A stretch of DNA of 64,000 nt, taken from an uncultured Eubacteriales bacterium. GTDB taxonomy: Bacteria > Bacillota > Clostridia > Lachnospirales > Lachnospiraceae. Both the position numbers and the translations under genes were made by a program. The notes beneath the pieces were generated by a model. It was not told the DNA's origin and searched no databases. It saw nothing but the letters and a program-made list of their open reading frames with translations. Location: NCBI GenBank assembly GCA_900314845.1, contig OMWV01000022.1:1-64000 (forward strand), in the 5' to 3' direction. Every line of letters starts with the position of its first letter. Positions within the stretch are counted from its first letter, which is position 1. Of this stretch, positions 15,774 to 23,718 are shown one piece after another.

Positions 15774-15974
15774 TACTTGTCGCAGGGAGGGGCCCAATCG
15801 CAGATTGGGAAGAATCCCTGCGACCTGCGCAGAGCCCCGTCCGAACGCAGTGAGGACTTTATATGGCTCTGCTACCCGATACCATAAGGGGGTACCGTCC
15901 GCAAGGACGGGAGATTCCTTATGACCTGCGCAGAGCCCCGTCCGAACGCAGTGAGGACTTTATATGGCTCTGCT
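15774..15974 (+). repeat. Composite two-stem-loop repeat, copy C (two units)
   Basis: The element begins with the SDR stop (TAATACTTGTCGCAGGGAGGGG). Unit one (to 15873): outer stem GTCGCAGGGA/TCCCTGCGAC, inner CCCAATC/GATTGGG; then CTGCGCAGAGCC and a second stem closed by AGAGCC/GGCTCT. Unit two (15874-15974) has a different first stem, CATAAGG/CCTTATG with inner CCGTCC/GGACGG, followed by a second module identical over 50 bases to that of unit one (15824-15873 equals 15925-15974). The stems change on both sides together, which argues that the fold, not the sequence, is kept. Confidence 0.85.
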
Positions 15975-16028
15975 GCCGATAGATGTGCGGCGCTTCTCAT
16001 GCGTTTGGACATACAACATCATATTTCT

Positions 16029-16062
16029 GGCCGGGAATAACAGCGCATTCCCGGCCCTTTTT
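16029..16062 (+). terminator. Terminator of the SDR transcript
   Basis: Perfect 10-base arms GGCCGGGAAT (16029-16038) and ATTCCCGGCC (16047-16056), then CTTTTT. It lies after repeat copy C, so the repeat is part of the SDR transcript as a long 3' untranslated region. Confidence 0.88.
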
Positions 16063-16087
16063 GGGATAAAATCGGCGCGGATTCGAA

Positions 16088-16314
16088 ATACGTCCACATC
16101 GAAGAAAATGGCAAATAAAGATGCCATAATTAGTCTGAATTCAGGACTAATGGCATCCACAGCGCACCTAAAAGAGGAATATGGACGCCAAGTGCGCCGG
16201 AAATAGCCGGCTGGCATACGTCCATAATCGGCAATAAACACTGAAATGGATGCCATGCCCCCCGGCAGCTCATTAAGATACGTCCATAATCGGCAAATAC
16301 CGGCAAATGGATGC
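16088..16314. repeat. ACGTCC-type repeats and hairpins
   Basis: Three times ATACGTCC occurs (16087, 16216, 16278). The last two begin direct repeats ATACGTCCATAATCGGCAA and each ends AAATGGATGCC (to 16254 and 16314). Between them and the first lies a hairpin GATGCC-ATTAGTC/GACTAAT-GGCATC (about 16120-16157). The 14-mer ATAATTAGTCTGAA (16126-16139) recurs in inverted form at 212-225, so this stretch is related to the hairpin cluster at 90-262. Nearby, GCCAGAAGAAA is duplicated (about 16320 and 16387). No credible gene is present in 15774-16477. Confidence 0.6.
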
Positions 16315-16427
16315 CGCCGGCCAGAAGAAAAGTCAAGTTTGTGGTATATATGCGGCAAAAAGGGCTCAGATGGAATCTTTGCGCCCGCCAGAAGAAATCA
16401 TGTGTGTGGCGGCCGCCAGGGAAAAGA

Positions 16428-16458
16428 CAAAAAATCAAGCTATTGGCGGGCCCGCCAA
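16428..16458 (-). terminator. Terminator of the NUDIX-HD gene
   Basis: A perfect 16-base palindrome TTGGCGGGCCCGCCAA (16443-16458) lies 20 bases after the stop codon on the minus strand and is followed by TAGCTTGATTTTTTG. It probably ends the minus-strand transcript from dgkA or AarF through the NUDIX-HD gene. Confidence 0.7.
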
Positions 16459-16477
16459 AATGGCGGCCAGGCAGCCG

Positions 16478-17599
16478 TCACTCCCCGGCATCCCCGGTAT
16501 CATCCTTGAGCACGCCGTTCTCGACACTGGGCCTGATAAAATTATCAAAAGCGTAATCCCAGAGCTTATAGGAGCCCTCCGCTGTCCGGGCGTTGCGCCC
16601 CAGGGGCTGGCTCAGATGGATGCCGTGCTCCTTCCAGGATCTTCCGCCCGTCGCAGCATTTAGCATGAGGGGCTGGAGATTGTCCATGACATGGGCAAAT
16701 CTGGCCTCCGGACTGTCCCAGGCCTCAAACTCATCCCAGAGATCCCGCAGCTTTGCGGCCTGGTCTTCGGGCAGAAGGCTGTAGAGCCTGTCTGCGGCAT
16801 CCGTCTCCCGCTTCTTCTGAGTCTTGTGGCCCTGCTCGTCATAGGCGTAGGTATCGCCGGCGTATATCTCGACAAGATCATGGATGAGCAGCATCATGAC
16901 CGTGTGCAGGACGTCTATCTTCTCATTGGAATAATCGGACAGCAGATAAGCCATGACAGCCATGTGCCAGGCATGCTCCGCGTCATTTTCCATGCGGCTG
17001 CCGTCGGAAACATAGGTCTGGCGGCTGACAAACTTCTCCTTGTCTATCTCGCGGATGAACGCGAACTGCCGGTCCAGCCTCTCCTTCATGGTCTGGGGCC
17101 GCTCAAAGGCCTGCCGGATGCTGTCATAGTGGAGGAAAATTCCCTGGCCGGCCAGTTGCCGGATCTCCTCAAGATCTGCCGCCTTCCAGGCTGTCGTCTC
17201 CTCCTCCTGCAGGTGGATGTCAGCCGGGTCGAAGTCCTTCTGGAAAATGTAGATATCCACAAAATAATTGTTCTTCTCCTGGGGATTGTCCCTGCGGTAA
17301 TCAAAGGCAAACCCGCCCGGGCAGTCTCTCACGTCAAGGCCGGTCTCCTCGGCCACCTCGCGGACGACAGCCTCAAAAGAGCTCTCCCCGGCCCTCACGC
17401 CGCCGCCGGGCACCTCCCACCAGCCGGGCGCCCACTCCTTGTCCAGCTTGCGCCTTGTTATGAGAAATCTGCCGTCAGAGCGCCTGACAAGGCCAAGGAC
17501 GGAGAGATGATAATCCCCGTCCTTCATATTCCAGTCGTTGCGCTTCATCGTCCGGCCGGTCTTCTTCTTATTTCTGTCATAAATGTCCCAGTATTCCAT
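16478..17599 (-). CDS. NUDIX hydrolase fused to an HD-domain phosphohydrolase
   Basis: The 373-residue protein is a fusion. Residues 1 to about 165 are a NUDIX domain similar to isopentenyl-diphosphate isomerase-like hydrolases (start EYWDIYDRNKKKTGR) with the box GGGVRAGESSFEAVVREVAE (G-x5-E-x7-RE-x2-EE continues directly). Residues from about 170 are an HD domain like YfbR/HDDC2 nucleotidases: DAEHAWHMAVMAYLL gives the first His, LLIHDLVEIYAGD the HD pair and second acid, and MDNLQPLMLN the last Asp. Both halves hydrolyse phosphorylated nucleotides in known families, so a role in nucleotide clean-up is likely. All metal ligands appear intact. It follows AarF by 16 bases. Confidence 0.88.
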   Translation of the reverse strand: MEYWDIYDRNKKKTGRTMKRNDWNMKDGDYHLSVLGLVRRSDGRFLITRRKLDKEWAPGWWEVPGGGVRAGESSFEAVVREVAEETGLDVRDCPGGFAFDYRRDNPQEKNNYFVDIYIFQKDFDPADIHLQEEETTAWKAADLEEIRQLAGQGIFLHYDSIRQAFERPQTMKERLDRQFAFIREIDKEKFVSRQTYVSDGSRMENDAEHAWHMAVMAYLLSDYSNEKIDVLHTVMMLLIHDLVEIYAGDTYAYDEQGHKTQKKRETDAADRLYSLLPEDQAAKLRDLWDEFEAWDSPEARFAHVMDNLQPLMLNAATGGRSWKEHGIHLSQPLGRNARTAEGSYKLWDYAFDNFIRPSVENGVLKDDTGDAGE

Positions 17600-17615
17600 A
17601 TCCTGTCTCCTGCGC

Positions 17616-19232
17616 CTACTTCTTCTTGTTCCTGTGCTTCCTGATAAAATACCTCAGCACAACATAGAGCGATACGATAAGAGCGGTGAAAAATCCTGCC
17701 GCGCCCAAGAGCGGGATCCCCAGCACCTTTGGCCACATATCCGTCGTACAGATGATGCTGGAGCTTATCAAAAGTCCGGCAATGCATATGCCTATGACAA
17801 GGTTTCGCACCAGATGGTGCAGAAGCACCGTCAGTTCCGTCGAAGAATGCAGTTCCAGATTGATCCTTGTCTGGCCCTTCTGATAATTTCTCAGGATCTT
17901 GGCCGCCAACGTCGGCAGCGTTACAAGGTTCTTGGCCGACATCATCACATCTATGCCGCTGTTCTTCAGGCTGCCGCGGATATTGTGAACGTCAAATACC
18001 TTCTGCTGCATCCGGGTCGAGGCTATCTTCACAATGCTCAGGTCCGGACTTATGACGGTCAGAACTCCTTCCATCTGCGTCAGGCCGCGGACCAGCAGGG
18101 TAAAGCCATGGGGCATGCCCGCGTTGTTGTTCTTGAGCATGTTCATGAGTTCCGTCATGATCTTAACAATATCGATCTGACCGAAATCAAGGCTGCCATA
18201 GCGGGTCATGATATCCGACAGGTCGCTGTAAAGCTTTGTCTGGTCCGGCCTCTGGGAAAAATTCCCCAGGGCTACCAGGGCGTCCTGGATCTGTCCGATA
18301 TCGTCCTCAGCGATCCCCTTCACGGCGTCGCCGACCAGCCCGCAGTCCCTCCGGGACAGGCGGCCCATCATACCCATATCTATGTAAACGATCTGGCCCC
18401 CGCGGACTCTTAAGTTGCCCGGATGCGGGTCCGCGTGAAAGAATCCGTCGTCCAGCACCTGCTTGACATAGTTGTCGACCATCTTCTCGGCTATCTCATC
18501 GAGATCGTATCCGTTCTCCTTCAGACCTTCCACGTCGTCAATCTGGAGACCGTCTATGTACTCCATGACCAGAACCTGTTCCGTCGTATACTGGCGGTAG
18601 AGCCTAGGAGAGTCTATAAAGGCCACATCCCTGTTCCTGCTGGCGAACTCCTCCATATTGGAGGCTTCCGTGAGGAAATTCATTTCCTCCTGGGTGACGA
18701 CCCACAGCTCGTCCAGGACCATATCCAGGTTCAGCACGCTCTTTATGGCGGGAACAGGCACGAGCTTGACCGCCTTGTGCAAAAGGCCGATATCGCGTTT
18801 CATGATATCGTAAATTCCCTTGCGCTGGACCTTTACGACGACATCATCGCCGTTCACCAGCCGGGCGCGGTGCACCTGGGCTATGGACGCTGAGCCCAGC
18901 GGTCTGTTCTCTATATACCGGAAAACATCCTCCCAGGGCAGGCCGTAGGACTCTTCTATCACCTCTATGACCTCGGAAAAAGGCATAGGCGGAACATCCG
19001 ACCGAAGCTTCATCAGCTCGTCGCAGTATTCCTTGGGCATGATATCCGATCGGGTGGACAGAAGCTGTCCCAGCTTAATATAAGTAGGCCCCAGATCCTC
19101 CAGGATCTCACGCAGTTTTACCGGTGTCATACCTCTGACCACTTCGTGTCTGCGAAGGATCCTGGTGATCTCCAGAAGCCTGGAGCCGCTTTTTTTCTGA
19201 GCCTCAGCTTCCTGGCTCTTTTTATTCTCCAC
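17616..19232 (-). CDS. ABC1/AarF/UbiB family atypical kinase
   Basis: The 538-residue protein has the UbiB-family signatures: KLGQLLSTRSDIMPKEYC (the KxGQ motif that covers the active site) near residue 55, VKVQRKGI with the catalytic-fold lysine, HADPHPGNL at about 267-275 (catalytic loop) and YIDMGMMGRL (DFG-like, here DMG). Two membrane segments close the C terminus, separated by a short loop. In other bacteria the family supports ubiquinone synthesis or lipid handling. Clostridia lack ubiquinone, so the role here is open. The phasin-like gene lies 15 bases upstream; AarF and phasin-like proteins often go together and may act on membranes. Confidence 0.9.
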   Translation of the reverse strand: MENKKSQEAEAQKKSGSRLLEITRILRRHEVVRGMTPVKLREILEDLGPTYIKLGQLLSTRSDIMPKEYCDELMKLRSDVPPMPFSEVIEVIEESYGLPWEDVFRYIENRPLGSASIAQVHRARLVNGDDVVVKVQRKGIYDIMKRDIGLLHKAVKLVPVPAIKSVLNLDMVLDELWVVTQEEMNFLTEASNMEEFASRNRDVAFIDSPRLYRQYTTEQVLVMEYIDGLQIDDVEGLKENGYDLDEIAEKMVDNYVKQVLDDGFFHADPHPGNLRVRGGQIVYIDMGMMGRLSRRDCGLVGDAVKGIAEDDIGQIQDALVALGNFSQRPDQTKLYSDLSDIMTRYGSLDFGQIDIVKIMTELMNMLKNNNAGMPHGFTLLVRGLTQMEGVLTVISPDLSIVKIASTRMQQKVFDVHNIRGSLKNSGIDVMMSAKNLVTLPTLAAKILRNYQKGQTRINLELHSSTELTVLLHHLVRNLVIGICIAGLLISSSIICTTDMWPKVLGIPLLGAAGFFTALIVSLYVVLRYFIRKHRNKKK

Positions 19233-19247
19233 TAGATAACGTTCCCT

Positions 19248-19688
19248 TTACTCTTCGTCTGTATCCTTCTCTTCTGCCTGCTCAGGAGCCTCTTCCTCAA
19301 CTGCCTCAGCCTCACCCTCAACGGTCTCTTCCTCAGGCTCAGTCTCAGCCTCAGCCTTGCCTGCCCCTTCTGCCTTTATCTTCTCCAGGATGACCTGAAG
19401 CTGGGCGATCTGCTCCGCAGACATATCTCGTATGATATCAGCGATCTCCTTGCTGCGGTAATTCTCGGAAGCTTCTCTCTTCTTGTTCTTCACATTCTCC
19501 TTGGCCTCATCGACCTTGGACTTAATGTTGTGCTTGAGCTCCTGATTAAGGACCTTGCCCTGCTCAACGGTGATCTCGCCCTTCTTGACAAGATTATCAA
19601 TGAGCTCCTGTGACTTCTCACTCGTAGCCGCAACTGCTCCGATACCTGCAAGTACGATCTTCTTTAAACCGTCTCCGAATTTTTCCAT
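19248..19688 (-). CDS. Phasin-like coiled-coil protein
   Basis: The 146-residue acidic protein starts with a short hydrophobic helix (KKIVLAGIGAVAATSEKSQELI), followed by amphipathic helices typical of phasin/PhaF-like proteins (VKKGEITVEQGKVLNQELKHN) and a tail made almost only of Glu, Ala and Thr. ATG 19688 has AAGGAGG seven bases upstream. The protein lies before the AarF-type kinase in the same transcript; the pair is a recurrent one in Firmicutes, as far as I know. It may bind membrane or lipid surfaces and serve the kinase. Nothing shows polyhydroxyalkanoate metabolism in this window, so the name refers to fold only. Confidence 0.7.
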   Translation of the reverse strand: MEKFGDGLKKIVLAGIGAVAATSEKSQELIDNLVKKGEITVEQGKVLNQELKHNIKSKVDEAKENVKNKKREASENYRSKEIADIIRDMSAEQIAQLQVILEKIKAEGAGKAEAETEPEEETVEGEAEAVEEEAPEQAEEKDTDEE

Positions 19689-19774
19689 GGTACTACCTCC
19701 TTCATGGTAAAATGATCTGACTGTGAAGCTCCTTGTTTGTTTCAATCCACGCGCGGCTTTTCCGAAGCGCGGCA

Positions 19775-20149
19775 TCAAAAGAGGGCTGCCAGCTTAGGCA
19801 GAAATATAATGCACCCGATAATGGCGGCAATGATCGCCGCGATCAGCACGGCTCCCGCCGCCACGTCCTTGGCGACCTTGGCAAGCGGCTGGTACTCATC
19901 TGTCACAAGATCGACAACGGCCTCAATTGCCGTGTTCACCATCTCAAGCGACATGACAAGGCCGAACAGGATAAGACATTCCATCCACTCACGAAGAGAT
20001 ATCTTAAGAAATATCCCCGCCAGTGTGACAAGAGCCGCTGCGCCGCAATGGATCTTCATATTCCTCTCCTGCCTGACGCAGGTAAAAATACCAATAAACG
20101 CATATTTAAAGCTGTCGGCGAGCGAACCCTTCTTCCTCTTATCCTCCAT
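19775..20149 (-). CDS. Diacylglycerol/undecaprenol kinase family protein
   Basis: The 124-residue integral membrane protein belongs to the DgkA family: three hydrophobic helices, the catalytic-site motif EMVNTAIEAVVDLVTDEY in the middle, and an N-terminal amphipathic region with RNMKIH. In Gram-positive bacteria such enzymes phosphorylate undecaprenol, recycling the lipid carrier for cell wall polymers. ATG 20149 with GGAG just upstream matches the start of homology; the open frame extends 24 codons further. It is 86 bases before the phasin-like gene. Its specificity for undecaprenol over diacylglycerol is family inference. Confidence 0.88.
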   Translation of the reverse strand: MEDKRKKGSLADSFKYAFIGIFTCVRQERNMKIHCGAAALVTLAGIFLKISLREWMECLILFGLVMSLEMVNTAIEAVVDLVTDEYQPLAKVAKDVAAGAVLIAAIIAAIIGCIIFLPKLAALF

Positions 20150-20243
20150 ATCACTCCATCCTCTGTCTGCTGTATCTGTGCAGTATACTGTAAGTATAAA
20201 CTGAAATGAATGTTTTTGCAATGACCCCGACCCGGGCCCCTAT

Positions 20244-20279
20244 AAGAAAAGGACCCAGAGAAATATCTCTCTGAGCCCC
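20244..20279 (-). terminator. Terminator of the secreted-protein gene
   Basis: Minus-strand hairpin GGGGCTCAGAGAG...CTCTGGGTCC (20251-20279) followed by TTTTCTT, twenty bases after the stop at 20299. Confidence 0.75.
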
Positions 20280-20298
20280 GGAAATGACCTAAACTTCA

Positions 20299-20865
20299 TC
20301 ACTTAATGGTGACCTGATAGCTGTAAGCCTTCTCACCTGTAAAAGAAGACCCTACATAGACCGTGCTGCCCTTTTTCAGTTTGAGCTTTGCGTATTCCCT
20401 TGTGCCTGTACCCATAGGGAAATTGTGCTCAGCTGAATATTTCTTCCACTCATCTGTTCCCAGTGAATCTGTGAAAATAGATTTTTTCCTGACCTCTTTA
20501 TTATTTGTGGTCGTTTTAAACTGCTTATAGTCCAGACGTCCTCTGCGGACATAACGGATATAGAAAGAGCCGCAGTTTACGCTCTCACCGCCCTTGAAGC
20601 CGTCATCATAGTGCTTGAAGACAAAGGTATATGTCTTTGTCTTGGGAGCCTTAAACTTTACATAATATTGTGTCTGGGCCTCCCCCTTGGGGCATTTTAC
20701 CTTTGTTGTGCCCTTCTTGACAGTCTTGGCCTTCTTATATTTCTTGTTTGCCTTTACCGTCTTGGCTGCCGCGTAAGCTGTATTCTGCGGGAGTGCCGGT
20801 ACTGCCGCAATGGAAAATGCCATTGCCGCCGTAAGCGCTGCCGCCATCATCTTCATCTTTTTCAT
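20299..20865 (-). CDS. Secreted basic protein of unknown function
   Basis: I do not recognise this 188-residue protein. A clear signal peptide covers residues 1 to about 33 (basic start, hydrophobic core ALTAAMAFSIAAVPAL, cleavage near AYAAA). The mature protein is small, very rich in lysine (repeated KKYKKAKTVKKG) and in aromatic residues, with alternating beta-strand pattern in the second half (KTYTFVFKHYDDGF, YAKLKLKKGSTVYVG). It looks like a single beta-sandwich domain of the sort found in Lachnospiraceae surface proteins. It has its own terminator. No neighbour points to a role; cell wall or polysaccharide binding through the basic surface is only a guess. Confidence 0.7.
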   Translation of the reverse strand: MKKMKMMAAALTAAMAFSIAAVPALPQNTAYAAAKTVKANKKYKKAKTVKKGTTKVKCPKGEAQTQYYVKFKAPKTKTYTFVFKHYDDGFKGGESVNCGSFYIRYVRRGRLDYKQFKTTTNNKEVRKKSIFTDSLGTDEWKKYSAEHNFPMGTGTREYAKLKLKKGSTVYVGSSFTGEKAYSYQVTIK

Positions 20866-21042
20866 AATTTCCTCCTTGCATCAGATGCAATACTGATCAA
20901 AATCCTTACCGATATTATAACACAGGCCTGACAATTATTGTGCGATAATACGGCTATTTTCATAATATTTATGTAAAATTATGAGCATTTTTTCTATAAT
21001 ATTTGTGTAAAAGGCAGGACGGGTCTTCCTCTCCGGTTTCTT

Positions 21043-21085
21043 TTAGCACTCACCTATTGACAGTGCTAGCAAAACATGGTATAGT
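21043..21085 (+). promoter_or_regulatory. CIRCE operator overlapping the lon promoter
   Basis: TTAGCACTC (21043-21051), nine bases, CAGTGCTAG (21061-21069). The CIRCE consensus is TTAGCACTC-N9-GAGTGCTAA, so the left arm is perfect and the right arm differs at its two ends only. The promoter TTGACA (21057-21062), 17 bases, TATAGT (21080-21085) overlaps it. HrcA should therefore block the -35 box of lon. Confidence 0.88.
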
Positions 21086-21164
21086 TATCCTGCCTAATTA
21101 GCCTGTTATAAGGTGAATAGAACAGCAGATATCGAAAGATTTCAGATATACCGGAGGTGGAAAC

Positions 21165-23456
21165 ATGGTGATCATACCTATTTACAATACAGTCATTCTG
21201 CCGAATGTGAAACTTTACTTTAAAAATGAATTGCTGGATCAGCTGGATATAAAAGAAGTGCAGACAGGAGAGAGCGTTATCTTCGTCATACTCAAGGATG
21301 GCGCGGACCAGTCTTCCCTGCCGGAAGAATTCAAGGAGGGTTCCTACTATCCCATCGGCGTCAGCGGCAAGGTCCTGTCTATAGATGAAAAGGGCGGCAT
21401 CAATGTGGAGACCCACAGCCGGGTCACGATAGAAGATATCCTCCCGGGGCCGGAGATCATAACGTCCGTCCGCCCCGAGGTAGAGGATCTGGCAGAGAAC
21501 GCGGCCAGGATCCGGCTGGAGTCCCTGCGCAAGCTCCTGCTCGAATATGTGAACGACTACCAGTGGGGACTGATGGCAAGAGGATTTATCATGCAGTGGC
21601 ACTCCCTCAATGAAGTAGTCGTAGGCCTCTCCCCCTTCCTCAGCATTTCCAATCAGGAAAAGTATGATATCCTGGCAGCGGACTCACAGGAGGAAAGGGC
21701 CGACCTGATAGAGAAGGCCGTCAGAGGCTTTATGGCTGCCTCCGAGGTCGGTAATGAAGCCGAGCAGGCCCAGCAGGAAGACACGCAGAAGCTCTACCGG
21801 GAGGACGCCTTAAAGCGCCAGATCAGGTATCTGCAGGATCAGCTCGACCAGATGCACCCGGAGAATATCACGGATGCCAGGAGATTCGAGAAGAAGATAG
21901 AGGAGGCCGGCATGAACGAGGAGGCCCGCAAGGAGGCCGAGAACGTTCTTCTGCGCTTTAAACAGGAAGGCCAGGACGGCCACGAGTACGGCATGCTCTA
22001 TGATTACCTGGATTTTGTAACAAGCCTGGAATGGAAGAAGGAGCCGGTCGGCAGGATAAACCTGAACAAGGCAAAGAAGATCCTCGACCGCGACCACTAC
22101 GGCCTGAAGAAGGTCAAGGACAGGATTCTGGAGCATCTGGCCGTTATGGCCCTGAACAAGAAGCAGTCCGGTTCTATCCTGCTCTTTGTCGGCGCCCCCG
22201 GCACCGGCAAGACCAGCATCGGGAAAAGCATTGCCGATGCCCTGGGAAGGAAATATGTCCGCATCAGTCTGGGCGGCGTCAGGGACGAGGCGGAGATCCG
22301 GGGCCACAGGAGGACATACATAGGCGCTATGCCGGGCAGGATCATGGACGGGATCAAGAAGAGCGGGGTCTCGAACCCGGTTGTGGTGCTCGATGAAGTG
22401 GATAAGCTTTCCATGAGCTACAACGGCGATCCCTCAAGCGCCCTGCTGGAAGTGCTGGATCCCGAACAGAACAATACATTTACGGATCACTACATGAACG
22501 TGCCCTACGATCTGTCCGATGTTCTCTTTATCTGCACGGCCAACACGACAGATACCATTCCCTCCCCCCTGCTTGACAGGATGGAGATGATCCGCTTCCC
22601 CGGCTATTCACCGCTGGAGAAGTTTTCCATAGCCAAGAAGCATCTTCTGCCCAAGGCCAAGGAGAAGACCGGCATAGCTCCCGGGGCTCTGAGGCTGACG
22701 GACGATGCCATAGACGATATCATAAACAGCTATACCATGGAGGCCGGGGTCAGGGGCCTGAAGAAGAAACTGGAGACCCTGTGCCGCCACGCTGCCGTCG
22801 AGCTTGTCTCCGGCAAGAGGAAGAGGGTCTCTATCGGCGTCGATGACCTGCCCGATTATCTGGATCAGGTTCCCATCCGCCATGGCAAGGTAAAGGAAGT
22901 AAAGGAGCCCGGCATCGTCACAGGCCTCGCCTGGACTGCTGTGGGCGGAGAGATCCTCTTTATAGAGACCATGTTCACAAAGGGAAGCGGCAAGATCCAG
23001 ATCACGGGTCAGCTGGGAGACGTTATGAAGGAGTCCGCCCAGCTTGCCATAAGCCTGGTCAAGAAGCTCTACCCTGACAAGGTGAAGCTCTTTGAGGAGA
23101 ATGACCTGCACATCCATGTTCCCGAGGGTGCTGTGCCCAAGGACGGCCCTTCGGCCGGCATAACCCTGACAACGGCTCTGTCAAGCCTTGTCAATGATAT
23201 CCCCGTGGATCCCACGATCGCCATGACAGGCGAGGTATCCCTGCGCGGCGATGTCATGCCCATCGGCGGCCTGCCCGAGAAGCTCATGGCAGCCCAGAGG
23301 GCGGGCGTCAAGAAGGTATTCATTCCCGATGAGAACGTCGACAGCCTAAGAGATGTGGCGCCGGAAGTACTCGAAGCTCTGGAGATCGTTCCGGTCAAAC
23401 ATGTGACGGAGGTTCTCAGGCAGACCCTGGGCGGCGACGGCAGGGAAGCAGCCTGA
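21165..23456 (+). CDS. lon: ATP-dependent Lon protease
   Basis: Lon degrades misfolded and regulatory proteins in the cytoplasm as a hexamer. The 763 residues hold the N-terminal substrate-binding (LAN) domain (from VIPIYNTVILPN), a coiled-coil region around 200-290, the AAA+ module with Walker A GAPGTGKTS at about 343-351 and Walker B VVVLDEVDKLS, and the C-terminal protease with Ser in DGPSAGIT (about 662) and Lys in GGLPEKLMAAQRAG. A GGAGGTGG site precedes the ATG. Expression should be heat- or stress-induced through HrcA, given the CIRCE element. A weak hairpin lies after the stop (23501-23529). Confidence 0.97.
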   Translation: MVIIPIYNTVILPNVKLYFKNELLDQLDIKEVQTGESVIFVILKDGADQSSLPEEFKEGSYYPIGVSGKVLSIDEKGGINVETHSRVTIEDILPGPEIITSVRPEVEDLAENAARIRLESLRKLLLEYVNDYQWGLMARGFIMQWHSLNEVVVGLSPFLSISNQEKYDILAADSQEERADLIEKAVRGFMAASEVGNEAEQAQQEDTQKLYREDALKRQIRYLQDQLDQMHPENITDARRFEKKIEEAGMNEEARKEAENVLLRFKQEGQDGHEYGMLYDYLDFVTSLEWKKEPVGRINLNKAKKILDRDHYGLKKVKDRILEHLAVMALNKKQSGSILLFVGAPGTGKTSIGKSIADALGRKYVRISLGGVRDEAEIRGHRRTYIGAMPGRIMDGIKKSGVSNPVVVLDEVDKLSMSYNGDPSSALLEVLDPEQNNTFTDHYMNVPYDLSDVLFICTANTTDTIPSPLLDRMEMIRFPGYSPLEKFSIAKKHLLPKAKEKTGIAPGALRLTDDAIDDIINSYTMEAGVRGLKKKLETLCRHAAVELVSGKRKRVSIGVDDLPDYLDQVPIRHGKVKEVKEPGIVTGLAWTAVGGEILFIETMFTKGSGKIQITGQLGDVMKESAQLAISLVKKLYPDKVKLFEENDLHIHVPEGAVPKDGPSAGITLTTALSSLVNDIPVDPTIAMTGEVSLRGDVMPIGGLPEKLMAAQRAGVKKVFIPDENVDSLRDVAPEVLEALEIVPVKHVTEVLRQTLGGDGREAA

Positions 23457-23500
23457 AAGATGTGAAATATCACAGGAAAATGTGCCCGTAAACGGGGATA

Positions 23501-23529
23501 GGCCAGCTGATTGGGGAAACCAGCTGGCC
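23501..23529 (+). terminator. Possible terminator of lon
   Basis: Perfect 9-base arms GGCCAGCTG/CAGCTGGCC with an 11-base loop, 45 bases after lon. Only TTGTAAT follows, so termination may be weak. A TATAAT (23648-23653) further on may belong to the next gene; no clear -35 is seen. Confidence 0.5.
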
Positions 23530-23718
23530 TTGTAATATGAAAAAGAAATCTATTGGTGAAGGCTCTGCCTTCAAATGTAAATATATCAACAATTTTATGT
23601 AAAATCAAGTCAATATTTTTTCGAGATCCGCCTCCTCGATTCAATGCTATAATAGAGGCAGAAATTTCCGACCAGACTCTTGCCGGCAGGGATCTGCCGG
23701 CGGAAAGGAACAAATGTG

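Noticed and set aside
14658-15974. Insertion sequence or integrated element around the SDR gene
   Set aside because: No transposase, no terminal repeats with target duplication; the flanking repeats are the dispersed stem-loop family also found elsewhere.
15964-16509. Short open frames in the repeat region
   Set aside because: They consist of repeat sequence, have no ribosome binding site, and show no domain.
19733-20209. Plus-strand frames opposite the DgkA-type gene
   Set aside because: Antisense to a clear membrane kinase gene, no supporting start signals.
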